Shown here piece by piece: positions 37,290-46,590 of a DNA stretch of 64,000 nucleotides (within the stretch, counting starts at the first letter, position 1; each line of letters opens with the position of its first letter). The DNA is from Cyprinodon diabolis. Its lineage: Eukaryota; Chordata; Actinopteri; Cyprinodontiformes; Cyprinodontidae. A model generated the notes under the pieces. That model was not told the DNA's origin, did not search any database, and worked only from the letters and a program-made list of their open reading frames with translations. The stretch lies in contig CM060078.1 of assembly GCA_030533445.1 (NCBI GenBank), positions 23,738,091 to 23,802,090 on the forward strand, read 5' to 3'. The translations under genes and the position numbers were made by a program.

Positions 37290-37690
37290 ATGTATTATCA
37301 AGAAATAGATTTAGGTCTCTATATTTAGATTTTATTGGAATTTAACAGAGCTGACCAACACAAAGTAAAAATGATGGAAAGAAAAATGAATCCAAGAGAA
37401 AAAAAAAACATTTCACAGACATGACTTTTTATTTCACTCTGAGGTTTTGCAGCCTATAATGGTTTTTAAAAAAAAAAGTTTCCTCTAGATTTCCTTTGAA
37501 CAGATTCCCTTTTCCCACAGCATGATGCCGCCTCTATCATGTATCACCACAAAATAACGTGTTCAGGGTGCGAGTCTTTCAGATGTTCAGTGCATGCATG
37601 ATATGCTGTTTCATTACTGCTCCAAATGGTTATTTGCTCAAAAACAGGTTTGTTCACTGTATGATTAGGTGACTTCTAAGGTATGTTAAT
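37290..37690. mobile_element. Degenerate Tc1-like remnant
   Basis: Begins with an inverted-repeat-like segment (TTTATTGGAATTTAACAG, CTGACCAACACAAAGTAAAA) and continues with minus-strand transposase residue (CCCACAGCATGATGCCGCCT, GTGTTCAGGGTGCGAGTC). Heavily mutated. Confidence 0.5.
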
Positions 37691-37804
37691 GCATGGATTT
37701 TATTTATGTGTAAAATAAAAAAAAAAGGCTGCACGCTTACGTGCCATTTTATTATTTTTTTTATTAATATGTATATTGGTAAAGCCTAACCGTTTTTGTT
37801 CCCA

Positions 37805-38460
37805 GAGACGTAGCCAGAAAATTCTAATAGGGGTGGCTAGTCAAAAACCAATGTAAACTGAGGGGTGGCCGAAAGCGGATAGGCACCAGAACCTCAGGGT
37901 CCATCTACACTGTTCCAACAGGAAGGAGCACAACATCCATATTTTCTAAATAAAGAAAAACTACACTTTGCTACAGCCTTTTGATTACAAATAGATGCAT
38001 ATATTTAAACATCCATGCTGTTTAAATAAAAGGTATAGTAGACAAAATGTCTCGGGCAAACATCTTTTCCATTGTCATTACTTACCTACTTTTATCAAAA
38101 ATTGTTCTGCATAAAATACTAATATCTACATGAAATTGATGTTTAAGTTATTATTAAAGTAATTATTTATCTTGCAGAGAAATAATTTTCTCTTTACCCC
38201 ATATAACACAAAATGAAGGTCTTAAAAGAGCATGAATTCTGTATATATCAACTTTAATGTTAGTATTTTGATGTGCAAAATCAACCACAGCTTTTTATTT
38301 GTCAAGTAATTATTAATATATGAAAAATGTAAATGTTTAATAAGTTTAAACATTCTTCTAGTATTACTGCTGCCACGTCTGTATTAGAGGGTGAAAAAAA
38401 ATGCAGGGATTGGCGAAGGGTGGCCATGGCCACCTCTGGCCCCCCATCTACTCCACCCCT
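37805..38460. mobile_element. Possible decayed DNA transposon
   Basis: Bounded by AGAGACGTAGCCAGAAAATT with AATAGGGGTGGCTAG on the left, and by GGGTGGCCATGGCCACCTCT with CCCATCTACTCCACCCCTG on the right. This layout is seen in common fish repeats. No transposase remains and the ends are approximate. Confidence 0.35.
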
Positions 38461-38640
38461 GTTTGTTCCACTTTACATTTATATATTAACTTGTTTTTGT
38501 TCACTATACATTTTAATAAAGCACATTATGGTTTCTTTTTCCTCTTCATCCTGCATCAGGGGTTGCAGGGGAGCAGAGGAATGGGGGCCTCTCCTCCCCT
38601 CCCTGACCTCCAGAAGTCCAGCAACCTGAGAAGCTCAATG

Positions 38641-38840
38641 AAATATTTAAAGCCTCTGTTTTATCCGCACTGCGTTGCTCCAGACCAACTGACGTCATCC
38701 AAAAGCCGCGCAGCGAGCGTCTGATTGGCCCGCACAGAGACAGGCTGGTCAGGTGTCCTGCGCCTCTGTGGCCTTTTAAGGCATTATGAAGCCCTCAGGC
38801 TCCGCATTGGGGCCCCTGATCTGTCTGCTGCGAGGTATGA
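38641..38840 (+). promoter_or_regulatory. Candidate promoter or enhancer island
   Basis: A GC-rich island in AT-rich surroundings. It has a perfect palindromic CRE TGACGTCA at 38690-38697, an inverted CCAAT box (ATTGG, 38724-38728), a TATA-like TTTTAAGG near 38775, then about 60 bp further a splice-donor-like CGAG|GTATGA near 38832. The order fits a plus-strand promoter with a short first exon, possibly an alternative start for the downstream microRNA transcript. No conservation data available. Confidence 0.35.
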
Positions 38841-40080
38841 TCAATGGTTTTGGTCTCAAGCAGTTTCCAGTACAAAGCTTTTAGCTGGAAATGCACATTG
38901 AGTAAAGATGCAGTTGTATTCCACTCATCCACTTATAAAATAGACCCCAGTGATCCTGAAGATCAAAGCACAGACACAATTTGATTTATTTTTTTATTTT
39001 TTACCTTGTTTATTTACAAATACTGTGGAATATTATCCAACAGGATCATACTGGTAAGCTGAGAGCTCATCAACCGATCATGGGGAACTATCACTGTTCT
39101 TCTTGGTGTTGGGTTCCTTTGATTGGACTTTGGTGGCAGAAGATTGGTCCTCTCATGTTACAAGCTCTGTTTCACTCCTATAATGGGTGCATGGGGCTGC
39201 AACAGCAGATAGTTGCACAGCGATGGGTCTTTACTAATAGATAAGCTACTGATTACCCCCTCCCCCCCCGCCCCCCCAAACCTACAGAACAACCGCTTTA
39301 AACTGCAAGAGAGATTCATACAAATAATACTCAAAAATATGCAGGTTTTATGCATTATGCACATAAATACACTGAAAAAAAATAATGCAACCATTTTTGG
39401 CATTTACTTAATCATATTTCCTTTATTTAACACAATTGTTTCATGTTAGGAGGGTAGAACATAAAATAATTGTGTGAAGGTAACTAAATATGATTAACTT
39501 AATGCCAAAAGCGGTTACATATAGGCATATGTTGATTTTGTTTGTCTATTTGTTGTGTGTAAGACTCGTGCGCGCAGATTAACGCACGTGAATTTCCAAT
39601 AAGACTTTTTTGCAACGCTCCAAATACAAATAAATAAATAAATAAAACAAACTGCTCTCTTTAGCTTGTTATAATTTCCTATTTTAAAGCATTTTTAAAT
39701 GAATTTGTATTAAAGCTTTTGTCTTTATTATTAATATTTTTATTATTATTTTACATTACTGCAATAAGTATGTAATTGTTACGTTATTTATCAATTATTT
39801 CACTATTTTCTGATGGTAAAATTGCGATCATCACTGTCATCATGCATTTGTTTAATGGATTATTATATTTTTTCTGATTTGGGTTATATATATATATATA
39901 ACTCATGTCACTATTATGATTTATTTCATTTAAAAAAAAAACTATTAAGGATTAGATGGAGGTGACTCCTTGTTTTTATCATGTCTAAGCCATCTTGCAG
40001 TATTTATATTTCATTTTTATTTCACCCATCGTATCCTGCCTTCATCTGATCTGTCTGGTAAACAGTCATCGGAAAGGAAC
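38841..40080. other. Intergenic sequence, no gene seen
   Basis: AT-rich with a poly-C/C-rich run near 39257-39281 and a short (TA)n near 39884-39901. No gene recognised. Confidence 0.45.
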
Positions 40081-40760
40081 CAAATGAGTTTTTTAAATAT
40101 TCATACCGGGCTCATCGTCTTCAGTGGAGGCGGCCGTCCCTCACAGGCTGGGTCGGATTTCAGCAGGTGGAAACCACCTCAAGCTTTTTTTTTTAGGGGC
40201 TCCTGAGGAGCGGCAGGGGCAAGGATCGCTATCCGCTCTGAATGGAGTGTAACCAAAACCGGCTGCATCACCTCTAAATATTAGAAGACTTTTGTGTGCT
40301 ATAGTTATCTGATTATCAACAGCAGGTAAACGGACTCTGATTGCATCGTCCAGCCGCATATATTAGGCATCCAAAAGCAGAGTGCGCGCATCATCTGCTG
40401 CGTAAAACCACAGGAGGATGAGGAGCGGAGAAGGCCCAGAGATGCAGGCCGTCATCAGCAGGTTGTATGAATTTAATCTACTTGATTTTGGCGTCAGATG
40501 ATAAATCAGGTTAAACCAAAAGGAAAAAAAGGAAGAAAAAAAGTCAAATTTGGTTGTGCAGCAAAGGCATTTCCCTCCCATTGCCGTTCCCTGGTAGGAA
40601 TTGTTATGCAATCTGCAGGGAGTGCATGCTTTAAATGCAATACTTGATAATCATTAGCCATCTGGACATAGTCATTTGATATCACAGCATCTCGAAGCGA
40701 GAACTACAGGCTCAACATCACTATTAATCCAGTGTGGATGAGGGGGGCTGGAAAGGTTTG
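40081..40760. promoter_or_regulatory. Candidate conserved non-coding regulatory block
   Basis: GC-balanced, repeat-free block about 5 kb upstream of mir183. It contains a palindrome AGGTGGAAACCACCT (40165-40179, two E-box-like halves), a TTTAATCTACTTGATTTTG homeodomain-like segment near 40469-40487, and a consensus OTX/CRX site TAATCC at 40725-40730. The microRNA cluster is expressed in photoreceptors and hair cells, so such motifs would suit a sensory enhancer. This is inference from motifs only. Confidence 0.35.
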
Positions 40761-42479
40761 GTGGATAGTCCCAATGCGCGCATTGGTTTAATATGTGAAA
40801 ATTCCTGTCACTGTAGACTGGGCTCTATCCATTCATTAATGGCTAAACTGCAAAAATTATCTAAAAATTAGTAAAAATGTCTTCAATTAAGTGTATTTAC
40901 CCTTAATTTGAGCAGGTAAATAAGATGATTTGCCAATGGAACTAGTATTTTAACTCATAAAATAAGATAATATGCACTCTAAATAAGACAATGAAATAGT
41001 TTTTTTTTCTTATTTTAAATGTAAAATGTCTTCTTCCATTGACAACGTGTCTGACTAGAGAAAATCCACTTATTTTAATAAAAGATTTAAATGCTTTGCA
41101 GTTTATCTATAATTTGTTTATTCAGAAAGTAGAAAGCGTTTTTTTTAAGTAAAACTCAATTTTTTTTTGTTTCAGTCAAGAGTCTTTATACGGTATGCTT
41201 AATTTAAAAGGTGTCCAAATATTTTCATCTGCTCATTAATTATACAACAAACAGCCATTTGCAGCATTATTTGTTGATTTATTTAAAGGATTTGAGTCTT
41301 AAGATCATTCTTTTAAAAGGTTTGGTTCTGGTTAATTGGTCATGGACTGTAGAAATTGCTGATCTAGAAAGATCTCAGAGGGTTTCTTAGAGCAACACCT
41401 GCTCTTCCTAAAACATTTAATGGTTTTCCCTAAGGACCAGTTTTATTCTATATTTCCACTAACAAGTGGAAATAGAAGGTAAATGTATTCCTCTTTTTAC
41501 TAAAGTAGAGTTTACGGATCAACCAGTTTCCAATACAAGAACATCTTTAAAGTAAAAATTCTAATCTGTGGAGTTTAGTATCCAATAGGAGTATTGAATA
41601 GTATAATTTTTTAATTATTATTATTTTACAGTCGTTTCTTTTGCAGCTCCCCCCTAAATTCAGTGTATTCCTCCTTTTTCAATTATTTATATATATTAAT
41701 ATTAATCAGTATCTATATATAATAATTATTTAAGAAAAATATCCTACATTACACTCTACAACAGAAACAGGCCTTGTAGGTATTGCATCAGGAGTTTCTG
41801 GATCTCTTCCCATTTTTGCAAAGGCTTTTTAATATGTATACCTGCATAAATATGTTTAAAGTATCATATTATATAAAAAATATACAAGAACTCAATAGGC
41901 AAATATTTGTAGGGTGAAAAGGATTTTTTAAATTATTAATATTAAAAAATGAACAGTGAATGAATGCAAAGACTGCCTAAAGCACAGGCCTTTATAGTCT
42001 TCACCAGATCTGTGGCCTATTAGGATTTATTCTATTGAAGGGCTGCTATTTGTAGAAAAATAAATTCTGTAATTCTGTATATTTAAAATAGGAATATGAT
42101 AGCTTTTAAAGTATTATTTTATGTATATTTTATTTATGTTTCTTATTAGAACTGCAGAGGGCAGGTTAAGGTGGGGGGTTGGGTTTGGATGAAACAGAGA
42201 AGGGCGTTGCTCCAAATTATTTTGTTGCAAAAGCGTTTAATCCGCAGAGACTAAACCAATCCTCATCCGCTCAGCCTGTTTGAAGTCCAGCAGGCGGATG
42301 GAGACTAAGTGGACTCTGCTTAGGCCCTGAAAGCCACTGCAATAACTCTCCCACTATTTGCTTTGTTATGTTTTTTAAATCCTGCTGTTTGCTAAAGGTG
42401 CAGCACGAGGCCTGTAGAAATATCACGCACACATTAATCGAAAGTCATCAAAGGTGAGAAGGTGAAGAAAATCTAATGG
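40761..42479. other. Intergenic sequence, no gene seen
   Basis: Strongly AT-rich up to about 42150, then gradually more GC-rich towards the candidate promoter. No repeat family or coding exon recognised. Confidence 0.45.
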
Positions 42480-42858
42480 GAATATTCCAGTGGAGTTGGA
42501 GCTGCTCCTGTGAGCGCCTGCGTCTTTAAATAGGTGCACCTTTCCTTCCTGAGCGCGTGCTGCCCAGAGCGCGCAGGTAAAAGGGAGGAGGCTGTTTGGA
42601 GAGAGGAAGGAGGAGGAAGAGGAGGAGGAAGAGGAGGAGGAAGAGGAGTCCACCAGAATGAATTTGACATTTGATACTCAGGAAGTTCAGGACTGCGTTT
42701 GGATTTCTTTTGTCTCATTGTGATTGTGCAGAGCTGCAGCGCGCAGCGGAGGCTTGTGTCCTCATCAGCAGCAGCTTTGAGACATAATTATAGGTTTGCG
42801 ATTAAATGAAGCGACTTTAGAGGCTAAGATGAGCCGATCCGCAGCAACGGATTCAAAG
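42480..42858 (+). promoter_or_regulatory. Candidate promoter and first exon of the mir183 cluster transcript
   Basis: About 3 kb upstream of mir183 and on the same strand. A TATA-like TTTAAATAG (42525-42533) is followed by CpG-rich sequence (GAGCGCGTGC, AGAGCGCGCAGG), a purine-rich 12-bp-period repeat (42601-42648), and TGCAGCGCGCAGCGG. It ends at a consensus-like donor AAAG|GTATGA (GT at 42859). An ATG at 42829 with A at -3 opens ten codons (MSRSAATDSK) up to the donor in phase 0. Mammalian miR-183 clusters are transcribed from a CpG island several kb upstream, which fits, but the transcript itself is inferred. Confidence 0.45.
42601..42648. repeat. Purine-rich minisatellite (GGAGGAGGAAGA-like units)
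   Basis: Roughly four units of a 12-bp A/G-only repeat. The perfectly strand-asymmetric purine tract could form triplex (H-DNA) near the candidate transcription start. Confidence 0.85.
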
Positions 42859-44246
42859 GTATGATGCAAATTTACTCGAGCTACAAATTAATGTTAATTT
42901 AACTTTATTTTTTCCAGCTTTAACCCATTTAGTTGGGGTTTTAACCCCCAAAATAGCTCAGGTTATAAAATGTGTTTAAATAAATAAACTACATTTAAAA
43001 AAATATATATATATATATTTGATTGCAGACCTACTAATTGGAAGGATTATATTTGAATGAAACAACAAATAATACGTTTAACAAGGTGGAATCAAGTGCA
43101 GAATTAAATGAAGCTGAGGCAATTGTTTGTTTTCTTATATAACTAAATAAAAAGGGGCTTTTTTTGCATTATTTAGATAATACTTTAAGGTTTGAGCTGT
43201 CTTCACATTGTGGCACCTGCTTTGATATGATTTTAAATGGAGAATACAAATCAAGCCTTTTTTATTTGTATTTTCCTGGATTTGTTTTATAAATGTGTAA
43301 TTTCAGCTCCTTTTCATTCTATTCCCACCTTGGGAAAAATATTTTCCAGGATTTGGATTAAGTCAAAAATTATAAAACCCCAAAAATATAACCTATTTTT
43401 AAAGACTGTTCCAAAATATGACTAAAACACATAATAATAAGTTTAATTTCTAGATTTGTGGGATAGAAAAACTCATAGATTATTTCAGATAGCGTGGCTG
43501 ATGGTGATTTGAGATCTCTCTGCGGGTCTTATGAGCTCTAAATCCTCCTGAAATAACCGTGAAGTTGAGGACTTGTAGGTTCCTACTGAGACAAATGCGA
43601 TTAACTGCAGTTGAGGGGGGGTTGCAACATGCTGCTCTCATGTTGTTTATTTAAGGCCAGCAGAGACAAAAGAAAACATTTTAACATTGCACATATTCAT
43701 ATAAGCTAATAAACATCTTTTGAATATTTCATACCCATGATTACCTTAAAAATTACAATTTATTAGGCTCTAATAGCTGTACTAAATCTTCAACAAATAT
43801 ATATATATATATTCCCTATCCTTTATTCCAGCCTTTTAATTAGAAGAAACAGGGGCTCCTCTATGAAAATAGCCACATAACCAAATAATGATCCGTATTT
43901 AAATATGATCTTGTAAATCAAAATGTGTTAAAAATGTAAATCTGTTACTTGAAAACATAATATTCTGCCAAAGTGGTATTTCTATATAATTTGTGTATAA
44001 ATAAATTCTTCTTTTGGCCTAAATGATTCATACTTTAATTTCTCTTTAAAGAGATGTAAAATAGAAATGAATCATATTAAAGCTTTATTAGCTCATATTT
44101 CCTCTCCTTCACTTCCCTGAGTCTTAAAATCAAAAGGATAAAAAAAATAATAATTTGAGAATGAGTAAGGTGTAGAAAAAGAAGACTGTGTTCCTTTATC
44201 ATTTTTTTTTTCTGAGTTGGCTTTTTAGTGGTATTGATTTCTCCAG
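42859..44246 (+). other. Putative intron of the mir183 host transcript
   Basis: AT-rich with short (AT)n tracts near 43003-43018 and 43797-43812. Runs from the donor at 42859 to an acceptor GATTTCTCCAG ending at 44246. Otherwise nothing recognised. Confidence 0.3.
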
Positions 44247-44494
44247 GAAATGGCAATGAGAGTCTTGCTCAGGGAGCCATTTGGACGTCTGAGGAATCAC
44301 TTAGTACATGGTTTGATCACTGAGAATCAATGGGAGCTTCATGCACTGCATGGCCCCACAATGCAGGGAGCTAATGGCCGAACAGAGGGTGGGGCGTCTT
44401 CTGCATGGCCTCTGCATAGAGGGATGGGGCCGAGGACTGAGAAGCCGATTCGTTTTATCTGCAGCAGAGGGATGCTGTAAACTACAGAGTCAAG
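44247..44494 (+). CDS. Candidate exon with small ORF, mir183 host transcript
   Basis: A GC-balanced island in AT-rich DNA, flanked by a good acceptor (TTGATTTCTCCAG) and a moderate donor (CAAG|GTCAGA). From the acceptor it is open in phase 0 for 77 codons to TAA at 44478-44480, and the upstream exon (ATG 42829) would join in the same phase, giving about 87 residues. The predicted product matches no family I know, and has no signal peptide or membrane segment. It may instead be a conserved enhancer or simply chance; confidence that it is coding is low. Confidence 0.25.
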
Positions 44495-45894
44495 GTCAGA
44501 CATTTACTGTAAGGTTATTATTGCTATTTTAAAGGACTCATTCCTGTTTTTGGCCTTTAAGTAAAAGAGATGATCTGATAATTTAAGTGTCCATTATTAC
44601 GTTTTACATTTGTTCTTATAAGACATTTGCTTAAGTATCTGATATTACTGCAGCAGCTATGTTTAGTAGTTACATTTGATATTATAAGGGGGTTTTAACA
44701 GTTTGTGCTAGTTCCTTTTCTAAAACTGAACTTGCATAACTGATCCTAAAGATCATCTTAATTTTCTCTGCAAAAATATTGTTCAATCCCTTTCAAAGGG
44801 ATTCTGGTTCTTAAATCACTTCCCTACAGAGTGCATTACTCTGTAGATGCTGCTGATGGGGTCAGGATGTTAAAAGTTTAACTAAAGGGGCTGTCGTGTG
44901 CAAAACATATCAAACATGTGTGAATATCAAAGCTGTGTGAAAATGTACCTTTTGTAATTCTTCTTTTGCTCTTGTAACTAGTAGTTTGGTCTGATAGTGT
45001 TTTACAGCTATTTAAGATACTCGTTCAGTGGGCCTTATGTCAACAAAAAGATGTTTTATTTAGAAATATTTTTTAAATCAAAATATTTGAATTTTGCAAG
45101 ATTTTCTTTTCCTTTTCTTCGTTATGGATTGGTTAAATTTTACTAGAGATGCACTAATTGGTTAGCAAAAGATGGAAAAGTGCATTAAATCCCATGTTTT
45201 TTAGAGTATGTAGCATCAACCAGATACTTTAATGCATTTATTTTGGAGGCTTATCAAAGTCTGATAAAAGCTTGGAACGTGTGTTTTTGATGGCTTCCCG
45301 TTTCTTCATTTCATTGCATTAAAATCCCTACCTCCTTTAAACACATCTTATTGAGTGTCAAACCTTAAAGGATAAGTCAAATTGCTACAGCTCTAGAAAT
45401 TAGTTTTCTGTTTGCATTCATAATTACTCTAGCAGAACTATTGGTTTATAATTCCCTTTAGGAACAGGGATTTTTCCCAATTGGTTAAATATAACTCTAA
45501 ATTCCTTGAAGTCTAAAGATGGTAACAGGCGATTAGCTATAAACAGTTAGTCGAGGGTGTTTGTGCACCCTTAAAATTGGCTGGACTTATATTTAGTCCA
45601 GACACAGTAGTCTTTGACCTGTTACTCAATGTCTGGATCAGTCCACTGCAGTGCAGCACATCCGAGGTAAAGCTGCGTCATTGCTACAAGCGCTGCACCC
45701 CCCCACCCCTTTTTGACATAACATCTTCTCTGACACTTTCACGCTCTGCTTCTGCTTCTCACGCTTCTGCTTCACTCATCTGAAGTCAATCTGTGTTGGT
45801 CTATAGTTTGCACCGCTTTGCTTCACTGAACTAATCGCTCTCTCTCACATACTTACTAATGGACTGGTTTGTAGGGTTTTTTGGGTGTTGATAA
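44495..45894 (+). other. Sequence leading to mir183, no further gene seen
   Basis: AT-rich non-coding sequence with a C-run and pyrimidine-rich stretch (45700-45780) shortly before the first microRNA hairpin. Probably part of the primary transcript. Confidence 0.45.
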
Positions 45895-45985
45895 TGACTC
45901 CTGTTCTGTGTATGGCACTGGTAGAATTCACTGTGAGAGCTCACTATCAGTGAATTACCATAGGGCCATAAACAGAGCAGAGAAA
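45895..45985 (+). ncRNA. mir183: microRNA precursor mir-183
   Basis: The 5' arm at 45911-45933 is the complete mature miR-183 (begins TATGGCACTGG, seed ATGGCAC). The 3' arm at 45950-45971 is the passenger strand (GTGAATTACCATAGGGCCAT...). The two arms pair around a short GAGAGCTCACTA loop, and the stem base CTGTTCTG / CAGAGCAG is as in other vertebrates. Known role: with mir96 and mir182, needed for maturation and survival of inner-ear hair cells, photoreceptors and other ciliated sensory cells. Upstream flank GACTCC also matches the mammalian precursor from memory. First member of the cluster, transcribed plus. Confidence 0.97.
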
Positions 45986-46159
45986 GAACCCCTTGCTTCT
46001 CGGCTTACTTTCTGCCGTTGCCCTCTCTCGTTGCTTGTGGGTGGGATGGGGAAAGTGATGTAACTGTTTGGTGCATGAGCTGTATCCCGACATGTTGTCC
46101 ATAATTTCGTCTGTCTATATGATAACAGCGACTTACCTTTGGATGTCCAAGTCACTCCT

Positions 46160-46246
46160 CTTCTTAGCCCATTTTGGCACTAGCACATTTTTGCTTCTGT
46201 ATATATACTTTGAGCAATTATGTGTAGTGCCAATATAGGAAAAGAT
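46160..46246 (+). ncRNA. mir96: microRNA precursor mir-96
   Basis: Mature miR-96 occupies 46173-46195 (begins TTTGGCACTAG, seed TTGGCAC). The 3' arm at about 46216-46237 reads AATTATGTGTAGTGCCAATA and pairs with it across a CTGTATATATACTTTGAG terminal loop. The mature sequence has no seed change; seed mutations in this gene cause deafness in mammals. It lies about 175 bp after the mir183 hairpin, consistent with one polycistronic primary transcript. Confidence 0.97.
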
Positions 46247-46502
46247 AGATTTTCAACATATTTTCTCAGCTGTGAATGACAAAAACATTGCCAACCAATT
46301 TGCTATAATATATTAAGCTGATCTCTATGTTCTTTGGGAGATATGGATGCACTTTATCAGGGCATAATAATGGAAACCATGACCCAAGAGGATCCTACAC
46401 ACACCACAAACCTACAGAAGCCTCATGTTGTGTCATTGAAACCCTCTTTTTTTTTTTTTTCCTCAATGTCCCCTTTTTGTGTTTCAAAGAGTCCCTGCAG
46501 CG

Positions 46503-46590
46503 CTCAGGTGGTGTTTGGCAATGGTAGAACTCACACTGGTGAGGTAGATGGATCCGGTGGTTCTAGACTTGCCAACTACTGTCTGGGAGC
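46503..46590 (+). ncRNA. mir182: microRNA precursor mir-182
   Basis: Mature miR-182 is at 46514-46537 (begins TTTGGCAATGG, seed TTGGCAA). The 3' arm at 46558-46578 (TGGTTCTAGACTTGCCAACT...) is the conserved passenger strand. The loop GGTGAGGTAGATGGATCCGG resembles that of mammals. It is about 255 bp downstream of mir96; in mammals this gap is several kb, so the fish cluster is compact. Same strand and order 183-96-182 as in all vertebrates. Confidence 0.97.
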
